A DNA stretch of 5,594 nucleotides from Desulfurococcales archaeon (GTDB taxonomy: Archaea > Thermoproteota > Thermoprotei_A > CAZTBM01 > SZUA-1508): positions 1 through 5,594 of the forward strand of contig DQVH01000155.1 of assembly GCA_015661855.1 (NCBI GenBank), read 5' to 3'. Below are positions 1-5,417 of this stretch, piece after piece. The notes beneath the pieces were generated by a model. The model was not told the origin of the DNA. It saw only the letters and a list, made by a program, of their open reading frames with translations, and made no database searches. The position numbers and the translations under genes were made by a program. The first letter of the stretch is position 1; every line of letters starts with the position of its first letter.

Positions 1-84
1 AACTTTAATACCCAATTTAGGTAAGATAAGTGAGAGAGCTTTTTCAACAGGTGTTAACTTCTCTAAAAACCTATACCCACACAC
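1..84 (-). CDS. N-terminal fragment of a probable MoeA-like molybdopterin biosynthesis protein (runs off left edge)
   Basis: A minus-strand frame starts with GTG at 84-82 and stays open to base 1, giving 28 codons with no stop. The peptide begins MCGYRFLEKLTPVEKALSLI and goes on LPKLGIKV. Seen: an AGGTG Shine-Dalgarno (97-93) lies 8 bases before this GTG, the same spacing as at the other genes here, which is why I prefer it to upstream in-frame GTG and TTG codons. Family knowledge: archaeal MoeA proteins (molybdate insertion into molybdopterin, cytoplasmic) often begin with an F-x-K-L-T-P-V-E-x-A-L segment. The match is to a short N-terminal stretch recalled from memory, so the name is tentative; that a gene begins here is more secure than its function. 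Confidence 0.5.
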   Translation of the reverse strand, partial: MCGYRFLEKLTPVEKALSLILPKLGIKV

Positions 85-92
85 CAATACTA

Positions 93-131
93 CACCTAAA
101 CTCTCCAATCTCCACACTATGTGTAAATATT
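93..131 (-). promoter_or_regulatory. Putative core promoter and Shine-Dalgarno of the left-edge gene
   Basis: On the minus strand an AATATTTA element (131-124) resembles an archaeal TATA box. It would place transcription start near 102, leaving a leader of about 18 bases that contains the AGGTG Shine-Dalgarno (97-93) before the GTG at 84. The geometry is inferred by eye only. Confidence 0.35.
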
Positions 132-342
132 GACTACTTATACATATCGATATTAGCAAATGCTATCAACAGTTAAATACTATAATCATAAACGAAATGG
201 TATAGTTTACCCAGCAATTATCCCCATAGAGTATGAAGCTAGTTAAAAAGTATAAGATTATAGATGATGTCAAGGTTTAAGAGCCTTGAGATATCGAAAT
301 AATTAAAGATTATAGGGAGATAAAGGGGGCCTAACCACAATA
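132..342. other. Intergenic stretch with no supported gene
   Basis: About 210 AT-rich bases in which I see no gene, tRNA or repeat array. It contains a 10-base palindrome ATATCGATAT (144-153) and a hairpin-capable inverted repeat, TCAAGG (270-275) with CCTTGA (284-289). A plus-strand frame from ATG 233 reads 15 codons to TAA 278-280, meets a second in-frame stop at 287-289, then ends at TAA 332-334. It has no Shine-Dalgarno and is at best a decayed fragment. Confidence 0.5.
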
Positions 343-531
343 CTAATCAGTAAGAAATGTACCAATTAGTAATATTGGTATCGATATCATCAAAATTCTA
401 AGACCATGATAGTATAAGGGATAGTATATAGTAACTTGCAATACACTACCACTCCATAAACTATGCCTTGTTAAGGAGTAACTGTATTGTTCACAGATAA
501 GCCCGCTATAATGTTTTCTAGGATTTTCCAT
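343..531 (-). CDS. Small hypothetical protein, 62 aa, possible C-terminal membrane segment
   Basis: I do not recognise this protein. The minus-strand frame starts at ATG 531-529 (a TTG at 534 is also in frame) and ends at TAG 345-343. The N-terminal two thirds is polar and rich in Tyr, Ser and His. Residues about 46-60 (ILMISIPILLIGTFL) are hydrophobic and could insert in a membrane, though the stretch is short. Support for it being real: an AGGAG Shine-Dalgarno 5 bases before the ATG and a TATA-like CTTTATA further upstream. Against: small size and no family match. It lies in the same orientation as the disulfide oxidoreductase but beyond that gene's probable terminator, so it is probably a separate unit. 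It could also be a remnant. Confidence 0.35.
   Translation of the reverse strand: MENPRKHYSGLICEQYSYSLTRHSLWSGSVLQVTIYYPLYYHGLRILMISIPILLIGTFLTD
360..380. repeat. Inverted repeat, 7-base arms, 7-base loop
   Basis: TACCAAT (360-366) is perfectly complementary to ATTGGTA (374-380). It lies near the 3' end of the small minus-strand frame and could form a short hairpin near the end of that transcript. No T-tract follows at once on the minus strand, so I do not call it a terminator. Confidence 0.4.
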
Positions 532-542
532 CAACTCTCCTA

Positions 543-588
543 AAGGAGTAAGAGGGAGGCTAAATAGTGTTCTTAATCGGGTATAAAG
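543..588 (-). promoter_or_regulatory. Putative promoter and Shine-Dalgarno of the 62-aa frame
   Basis: On the minus strand a CTTTATA element (588-582) would set transcription start near 557. The AGGAG Shine-Dalgarno (548-544) follows, then the ATG at 531. The AGGAG pairs with a CTCCT just before it (541-537 read on the plus strand), so the site lies in a small palindrome. Confidence 0.3.
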
Positions 589-594
589 GTATGT

Positions 595-600
595 AAAAAA
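595..600 (-). terminator. Putative T-tract terminator of the disulfide oxidoreductase gene
   Basis: Six consecutive A on the plus strand read as T6 on the minus strand, about 25 bases past the TAA of the oxidoreductase gene. Archaeal termination commonly uses such oligo-T stretches without a stem. The run is short, so this is tentative. Confidence 0.35.
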
Positions 601-625
601 TGAGGGTACGTTTTCGATATAAAGT

Positions 626-1264
626 TTATAGTGCTTCCTCTATTCTCCTTAAAAATTCCTCTTCTGTAAGAGATCCTTCAAATGCAACCTTACTGTTAAT
701 TATGACTTTTGGTACTGCATATACTCTAAATTTTTCAACTAACTCTGGAAACTCTACAGCATTTATAACGTCTGATACAATATGGTTATTTGCTATAGCG
801 AACATATGGGCAACTTTCGCTACGTATGGACAGTATGGGCATGTAGGTGTAGTGAATACCTGAATATGTACTGGTTTACTTATTCTCCTTACTCTCTCAA
901 TAATGTTTTCTGGTAAGTCCGGTCTACCCCTTGATGCATACAGAATATCCTCCACTAGTACTCCAAACTCGTAACCTGCTGGAACACCAAAATACCTTAC
1001 ATTATATTCTTCCTTTCCGTGAACTATTATTGCAGGATATTTGTCAATATTATATTTCTTGGCTTCTTCAGACCCCTCATAATACTTTTTAATATTGACT
1101 TTAGGCGAAATTCTAGATATTAGGTTGACGATCTCCTCTGCCTCTTTACAGTGTGGACATTTACTCTCACTAGTTAGAAATAGATTTAATGTTACTTGGT
1201 GTTCTAGCAGTTTAAATATTCTACGTACTTGCTCTACTACTTCAGGATCTATACTTATCGTCAC
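626..1264 (-). CDS. Protein disulfide oxidoreductase, two thioredoxin-fold units (PDO)
   Basis: A 212-residue cytoplasmic thiol-disulfide oxidoreductase of the archaeal PDO / glutaredoxin-like family. The family forms, reduces and isomerises protein disulfides, usually with a thioredoxin-reductase partner, and is typical of hyperthermophiles with many intracellular disulfides. Unit 1 (about residues 1-115) carries C36-P-H-C39 and a cis-proline motif YPAII (P78). Unit 2 (about 130-212) carries C142-P-Y-C145 and AVPKVII (P185). There is no signal peptide or membrane segment, and the length fits the family (about 210-230 residues). Translation starts at GTG 1264-1262, 9 bases after an AAGGTG Shine-Dalgarno (1279-1274). 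An ATG 7 bases upstream is out of frame. The first motif, CPHC, is the DsbA-type sequence; I recall CQYC at this place in the Pyrococcus protein. The gene is divergent from the secretion ATPase gene. Confidence 0.93.
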   Translation of the reverse strand: MTISIDPEVVEQVRRIFKLLEHQVTLNLFLTSESKCPHCKEAEEIVNLISRISPKVNIKKYYEGSEEAKKYNIDKYPAIIVHGKEEYNVRYFGVPAGYEFGVLVEDILYASRGRPDLPENIIERVRRISKPVHIQVFTTPTCPYCPYVAKVAHMFAIANNHIVSDVINAVEFPELVEKFRVYAVPKVIINSKVAFEGSLTEEEFLRRIEEAL

Positions 1265-1273
1265 TCCCCATTA

Positions 1274-1310
1274 CACCTTCTTAACTAAATTTAGAAGCAT
1301 AAATTTAAAT
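1274..1310 (-). promoter_or_regulatory. Core promoter and Shine-Dalgarno of the PDO gene
   Basis: On the minus strand an ATTTAAATTT TATA-like box (1310-1301) sits about 25 bases before a predicted start near 1280. The resulting leader is about 15 bases and contains AAGGTG (1279-1274) ahead of GTG 1264. Spacing of all three elements is what an archaeal promoter with a short leader should show. Confidence 0.5.
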
Positions 1311-1396
1311 CTAATGGTAAACGTAGTTAGTTATCCTCATAGATGGTGTTAACGAGCTTATTAAGTTTAATGGTAAGTCTTTAGTGTTTATCTTGA

Positions 1397-1411
1397 TAAT
1401 CTCTAAGATTA
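1397..1411. promoter_or_regulatory. Candidate operator: perfect palindrome TAATCT-cta-AGATTA
   Basis: Six-base arms with a 3-base spacer, perfectly symmetric, near the middle of the divergent intergenic region. Its size suits a dimeric winged-helix or ribbon-helix-helix regulator, but no regulator gene is in the window. The role is inference. Confidence 0.35.
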
Positions 1412-1424
1412 GAATGTTTATTTT

Positions 1425-1440
1425 TAGAATACGTCTTCTA
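1425..1440. promoter_or_regulatory. Candidate operator: 16-base near-perfect palindrome
   Basis: TAGAATACGTCTTCTA is symmetric at 7 of 8 base pairs, centred between 1432 and 1433. It lies about 28 bases from the centre of the palindrome at 1397-1411 and upstream of the candidate ATPase promoter. A second regulator site is possible; it is unproven. Confidence 0.35.
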
Positions 1441-1478
1441 TATGGTGTAGTGTTTATTAAGGTATTTCTAGTCTTAAC

Positions 1479-1533
1479 TAAATTATAGTGTTAGGGAAGG
1501 CGGGTTAATGTAGTTTTATACTGTGAGGAGGTG
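1479..1533 (+). promoter_or_regulatory. Putative promoter and Shine-Dalgarno of the secretion operon
   Basis: TAAATTATAG (1479-1488) is a candidate TATA box that would start transcription near 1511. A closer TTTTATA (1514-1520) would start it inside the gene, so it fits less well. The TGAGGAGGTG at 1524-1533 is a strong Shine-Dalgarno. It overlaps the first GTG (1531) and lies just before the second in-frame GTG (1537). This favours 1537 as the true start. Confidence 0.4.
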
Positions 1534-4527
1534 CTTGTGGTAGCTAGAAGTAGTGAATCTAATCGACGTAAAATACCACTACCAGTTAGAGTGCTTGGAG
1601 AGAATGTTATTATCCGAGACTTTTACCCCGTTAACCCCCCTTACGCTCATGTAGCAATCTATGTTGATCCTGAGGGTATTACTAGATATCATGTTATTGA
1701 ACCACCCCTTACCGGTAGGGAGATACGAGTTATTGACGAGATTAAAGAGATAATACTTGATGAGGCTAGACTTGACCCTTCACTACTAAGATCTTATGAT
1801 AGAGCTAAAGCAGCATTAGAAGCTGAAGTTGACCGTGTAATAAAAGCTTACGGTATTAGGGTACCTCGAAGGGCAATAAGTAAGATAAAATACTACATTG
1901 TAAGAGACTTCATAGGCTATGGACCATTAGACCCAATATATAGAGACCCCTATGTTGAAGATATAACCTGTATTCCTGAATTTGAATACGTACTAGCCTT
2001 TGTAAATGGTAAACCAGTATTCGGGACAATAGGTAAGATATTCAATACTATATTGGGGCACTCTAAATGTGTAAAAGAGGATTACGATATAGTAAAAGCG
2101 TACCCACAGATACCTGTAGAAGTACTATCACTAGACATAGGTAGAGGTAGAATAGTTAAAGGTAGAGTAGTGTTTATAGCTAGAAGGCCTAGTTTTGAGG
2201 GTAAAATCTTAAGTATAAAGCTTGAGGATGGTAGAGTATTCTATGTAACACCATACCATCCAGTATTCACTATTAGCCTAGATGGCATAAAGGTTAAGAG
2301 AGCTAGAGAGGTTAAAGTAGGAGATCTAGTATTAGCTGTTAGGAAACTCAATATACACAGTACAAGTAATCACGGAAGTAAACTAGAGGTAAACTTAATC
2401 GAGCTATTTAGTAAAACACCCTACAAGGATAGAATTAAAGTCCAATATATATCTGAAAATGGAGTAAAGGAGAGTATACTCTTAAAAGAGTTTCTAGAAC
2501 TAGAAAAATCTAAACACTTAATTGTGAAGTATAGGGGGAAACTATACCTTACCACTATTGAGGATGGGGTAGAATATAGGGTACCAGCAGTAATTAGGGT
2601 GAATAGAGATTTAGGAAAAGCTATAGGCTACTACCTCTCTAGAGGATACATACCATATAATCTTTCAGAAATACACATTAAGTTTGATAGGTATGAGAGA
2701 AAGTTGGCTAGGGAATGTAAAAGTGTTTTCGAGAGAGCATTCAATACTTCTGTAAAGGTTAGAGTAGACAATAAACATACCACAATAATTGTCGACAATA
2801 AGATTATAGTGTGGCTATTTAAGGATGTATGGTGTATAGGTGTAAGCGATCATGATAAAGCTGTACCCAATTTCATATTTGAAGCTCCAGAGTGGTTTAT
2901 TAGAGAGATGATTAAAAGCATACTTGGAAATAGCAAGTATAATGCTACTTGTACAATTACAGTTAAATCTCTAAATCTAGCATACAGCCTAATCTATCTA
3001 CTATTAAAACTTGGTATACCGTTTAAACTAAACATATTCAGTGTGGATAATAGGTTAAGGCGTATTCAAATCCGTATCGATAAGAGGTTGTATAATAGTT
3101 TAATAATAGAACCTAAACGGTTACAAATGGAAACCTCTACTACTTTAGGAAGGTATTCACATTTGAAATTGGAGGTTCCTAGTGTAGGAAATGGCGGATT
3201 GTATTATAAGGTTGTAGTGGATGGTGTTGGATTATTAAGTTTAGGTAATACTCGTTTACTTGGTGGATACGGTAAATCAAGTGATGTTGTAGCTCTGAAG
3301 GTTATTGAAGTTAATGAGATACCCTACTACGGATACGTCTACGACTTTAAAGTTGAGAGCTACCACAATTTTGTTCATGGTGTAGGAGTTATAACACATA
3401 ATTGTGATGGCTATGGACTACCAGTCTACGTTTATCACCGTGATTACGAGTGGATGCCAACCAATGTTACCTTCCCTACACCTGAAGCATTGGACCGTTT
3501 CATACGTAGACTAGCTTATAAAGCTGGTCAGAGCATAACATTTGCTAGACCCATAGTTGAAGGACCACTGCCACCTGAGGGATTTCGTGTACACTTAACT
3601 TTAGGTGAGGTTTCACGTAGAGGCAGCACATTTACTATAAGAAAGTACAGTGTTGAACCATACACTATAGTCGACCTATTAGGATTTAATACTCTATCAC
3701 CAACTATAGCAGCATACTACTGGCTTCTAGTAGATAATGTACAGAGTATGATGATAGCTGGGCCAATGGCTTCAGGTAAAACCACACTATTAAACGCTAT
3801 AGCTATGCTAATTAGGCCTGAAGCAAAAATAGTTACAATAGAGGATACACCTGAAATAAGATTACCCCATGAGAACTGGGTTCCCCTAATAACTAGACCT
3901 AGTTTTGAACCTGGAGTTCAAGATGTAACACTATTTGATCTACTCAAGAGTGCTCTACGTCAAAGACCAGAATTCATTATTGTTGGTGAGATTAGAGGTG
4001 AAGAGGCATACACGTTCTTTCAAGCACTAGCTGTAGGTCATGGAGGCCTATGTACTATTCATGGTGAAACTGTTGAAGCAGTTATTTCAAGACTTGAAAG
4101 TAAGCCTATGAATATACCTAGAGTACTCATACCGTTAATGAAGGTTATTACCCTAACTGGTAGAGTTAAAGGCCCCACAGGTATAGTTAGAAGGGTTATC
4201 AGGGTTACTGAGATTATCGGTATAGACCCTAGAACAAACGAAATACTATTAAATGATGTGTTTAAGTGGGATCCCAATAAGGACTCATGGACTTATAGTG
4301 GTAGAAGCTACCTACTAGAAACTATATCTGAAAACAAGAATATACCATTAGCAGATGTTATTGAGGATCTTCGTAAAAGAAGTGTTATACTAAAATGGAT
4401 GCTTAAAAAGGAGCTTAGGAGATTTAGTGATGTAGCAAAAGTTGTAAGATCGTACTATCAGGACCCTGAGAGAGTATATGCTGAAGCTTCAAGTGAGGTT
4501 GAAGAGGTTCAACTGGTATGGGCTTAA
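1531..4527 (+). CDS. Archaeal type II/IV secretion (GspE/FlaI-type) ATPase precursor interrupted by an intein
   Basis: A 998-residue precursor that should splice to about 520 residues, the usual size of archaeal FlaI/UpsE-type ATPases. These form cytoplasmic hexamers that power pilus, archaellum or pseudopilus assembly at a GspF-type membrane protein. Numbering is from GTG 1531; GTG 1537 fits the Shine-Dalgarno better and would remove two residues. The N-terminal extein (1-146) ends in EDIT. The C-terminal extein (625-998) starts CDGYGLPVYVYHRDY and carries Walker A G744-PMASGKT-T751 (K750), an Asp box IEDTPE (E771, D772), Walker B FIIVGE (815-820), and a His box from H837 to H844. The tail (to YYQDPERVY) is typical of archaeal members. 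The intein occupies residues 147-624. No archaellum genes are adjacent, so a pilus or secretion role is likelier but open. The stop overlaps the next gene by 10 bases, indicating one operon. Confidence 0.93.
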   Translation: MLVVARSSESNRRKIPLPVRVLGENVIIRDFYPVNPPYAHVAIYVDPEGITRYHVIEPPLTGREIRVIDEIKEIILDEARLDPSLLRSYDRAKAALEAEVDRVIKAYGIRVPRRAISKIKYYIVRDFIGYGPLDPIYRDPYVEDITCIPEFEYVLAFVNGKPVFGTIGKIFNTILGHSKCVKEDYDIVKAYPQIPVEVLSLDIGRGRIVKGRVVFIARRPSFEGKILSIKLEDGRVFYVTPYHPVFTISLDGIKVKRAREVKVGDLVLAVRKLNIHSTSNHGSKLEVNLIELFSKTPYKDRIKVQYISENGVKESILLKEFLELEKSKHLIVKYRGKLYLTTIEDGVEYRVPAVIRVNRDLGKAIGYYLSRGYIPYNLSEIHIKFDRYERKLARECKSVFERAFNTSVKVRVDNKHTTIIVDNKIIVWLFKDVWCIGVSDHDKAVPNFIFEAPEWFIREMIKSILGNSKYNATCTITVKSLNLAYSLIYLLLKLGIPFKLNIFSVDNRLRRIQIRIDKRLYNSLIIEPKRLQMETSTTLGRYSHLKLEVPSVGNGGLYYKVVVDGVGLLSLGNTRLLGGYGKSSDVVALKVIEVNEIPYYGYVYDFKVESYHNFVHGVGVITHNCDGYGLPVYVYHRDYEWMPTNVTFPTPEALDRFIRRLAYKAGQSITFARPIVEGPLPPEGFRVHLTLGEVSRRGSTFTIRKYSVEPYTIVDLLGFNTLSPTIAAYYWLLVDNVQSMMIAGPMASGKTTLLNAIAMLIRPEAKIVTIEDTPEIRLPHENWVPLITRPSFEPGVQDVTLFDLLKSALRQRPEFIIVGEIRGEEAYTFFQALAVGHGGLCTIHGETVEAVISRLESKPMNIPRVLIPLMKVITLTGRVKGPTGIVRRVIRVTEIIGIDPRTNEILLNDVFKWDPNKDSWTYSGRSYLLETISENKNIPLADVIEDLRKRSVILKWMLKKELRRFSDVAKVVRSYYQDPERVYAEASSEVEEVQLVWA
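1969..3402 (+). mobile_element. Class 1 intein (478 aa) with decayed LAGLIDADG homing endonuclease
   Basis: An in-frame intein, residues 147-624 of the precursor. Boundaries are set by Cys1 (C147, after EDIT) and by the end VITHN (H623, N624) followed by Cys+1 (C625); removal restores EDITCDG. Block A is CIPEFEYVLAF. Block B is TPYHPV (T240, H243), followed by VGDLVL (263-268). Block F is YGYVYDFKVESYHNFV, so every canonical splicing residue is present. The middle (about 275-590) keeps a two-repeat LAGLIDADG layout. Block C reads AIGYYLSRGYI, with Arg371 where an Asp/Glu is expected. The second motif, FIREMIKSILGNS (456-468), has Ile464 or Leu465 where the catalytic Asp belongs. Block D (DKAVPNFIF) and the downstream ITVKSLNLAYSLIYLLLKLG are preserved. 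Nuclease activity is therefore probably lost while splicing should work. Splicing is inferred, not shown. Confidence 0.92.
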
Positions 4528-5405
4528 TAACATTTAGCTATCGTACACTTAGAGGAACAGGACTATATAGATATTACCTTAAAACTCTAGTTTGGCTAAA
4601 AAAATACTATTATGCATCTGGGTTACCATACAGTTTTCAAGCATATATAGCGTTATTAACATTAATAACAATACTTGTATGTGCTATATTATTCCCCGTA
4701 TTCACAATACTACATATAATACTGTTTAAACTACCTACTGTAATAGCATTATTACTTTCAATACCACCAACAATAGCATCACTCCTTCTAACGTATGGCG
4801 TATTAGTGTATTATCCTATTGTTAGAGCTAGAGTTCAAGCAGATAAAATAGACATCTCAATGCCATATCTTATAGCATATATGACTTCCATTGCAGCTGC
4901 AGGTAGAAATATTGAAGCTATTCTTGAGAGAGTTGCAGCTAAAGGTGAACTCTTTAATGTTAAGAGAGAGTTTAACAGAATAGTTAGTAGAATAGCAATA
5001 TTAGGTCAGGATAGTGTTTCAGTATTGAGGAGGGAAGCCGAAAATACAACTTCAACACTACTATCAACTCTACTTGATAGCCTAGCTGGATTAGTTGAGA
5101 GTGGTGGTAATGTTAAAGAGTTTCTTGAGGAGTTTATGAACCATGTAATGAGGGGTATGGAGAACAGGTTGAGAGAGGTAATAAACTCAATGATGTTTTT
5201 AATGGAATTCTTTATAAGTTTACTCGTAGTGTTCCCACTAGTATTCATCATAATAGTGATCGTACTTTCAAGTCTTGGGGGAGGCTTAGTCTTCGGTATA
5301 CCACCTATGGACTTAATATTTTTAGTATTAATTATTGGATTACCTATAGCGGCAATAGCATTAGTTTTAATGATAAGTTCAACACTATCACGTATTATGG
5401 GTTAA
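4518..5405 (+). CDS. GspF/TadC/FlaJ-like type IV pilus platform membrane protein (half-size)
   Basis: A 295-residue inner membrane protein of the type II secretion F family, the platform on which the hexameric ATPase acts during filament assembly. Hydrophobic segments are at about 42-64, 73-97, 226-251 and 265-287. The first pair and the last pair flank a cytoplasmic helical domain (about 100-225). That domain contains the family signature region DISMPYLIAYMTSIAAAGRN (112-131) and a second helical part with LAGLVESGGNVKEFLEEF. FlaJ and UpsF proteins usually have two such F domains and about 450-550 residues; this one has a single domain, as in TadB/TadC or the EpdJ/EpdK pair. The ATG at 4518 lies inside the end of the ATPase gene (10-base overlap) and follows GAGGTT (4504-4509) by 8 bases, so translation is probably coupled. 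Family assignment is strong; the filament type it serves is unknown. Confidence 0.88.
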   Translation: MGLITFSYRTLRGTGLYRYYLKTLVWLKKYYYASGLPYSFQAYIALLTLITILVCAILFPVFTILHIILFKLPTVIALLLSIPPTIASLLLTYGVLVYYPIVRARVQADKIDISMPYLIAYMTSIAAAGRNIEAILERVAAKGELFNVKREFNRIVSRIAILGQDSVSVLRREAENTTSTLLSTLLDSLAGLVESGGNVKEFLEEFMNHVMRGMENRLREVINSMMFLMEFFISLLVVFPLVFIIIVIVLSSLGGGLVFGIPPMDLIFLVLIIGLPIAAIALVLMISSTLSRIMG

Positions 5406-5417
5406 GGTGTATAGTTC

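Larger units (their letters stand above)
1279..1484 (+). repeat. Direct repeats in the divergent intergenic region
   Basis: A 13-base repeat TCTTAACTAAATT occurs at 1279-1291 and again at 1472-1484 in the same orientation. TAGTGTTTAT occurs at 1382-1391 and 1448-1457, and TAATGGTAA at 1312-1320 and 1368-1376. The first copy of the 13-mer lies between the PDO TATA box and start site; the second overlaps the candidate TATA box of the ATPase operon. In AT-rich DNA the shorter pairs could be chance. Confidence 0.5.

Noticed and set aside
233..334. Possible pseudogene reading MKLVKKYKIIDDVKV, then DIEIIKDYREIKGA after two stops
   Set aside because: The peptides look protein-like, but the frame is very short, has two in-frame stops and no Shine-Dalgarno, and matches no family I know.
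264..392. Possible C/D box small RNA signals (ATGATG at 264-269 on plus; TGATGA at 392-387 on minus)
   Set aside because: No correctly spaced D, D' and C' boxes accompany either C-box-like motif.
1..625. tRNA genes or CRISPR repeats in the gene-poor left part
   Set aside because: No T-loop GTTCGA-type motif or cloverleaf arms and no regularly spaced repeats were seen.
600..863. Plus-strand open frame opposite the PDO gene
   Set aside because: It lies antisense to a strongly supported gene, lacks a Shine-Dalgarno, and its sequence is a complement shadow.
1095..1352. Plus-strand open frame across the PDO start and promoter
   Set aside because: Mostly antisense to the PDO coding region and without a ribosome site or recognisable protein.
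1514..1520. TTTTATA as the TATA box of the ATPase operon
   Set aside because: It would start transcription about 10 bases inside the coding region, beyond both candidate GTG starts and the strong Shine-Dalgarno.
4059..4277. Minus-strand frame inside the ATPase gene
   Set aside because: Opposite the conserved C-terminal ATPase region; a shadow frame.
5006..5251. Minus-strand frame inside the platform gene
   Set aside because: Opposite a well-supported membrane protein; a shadow frame.
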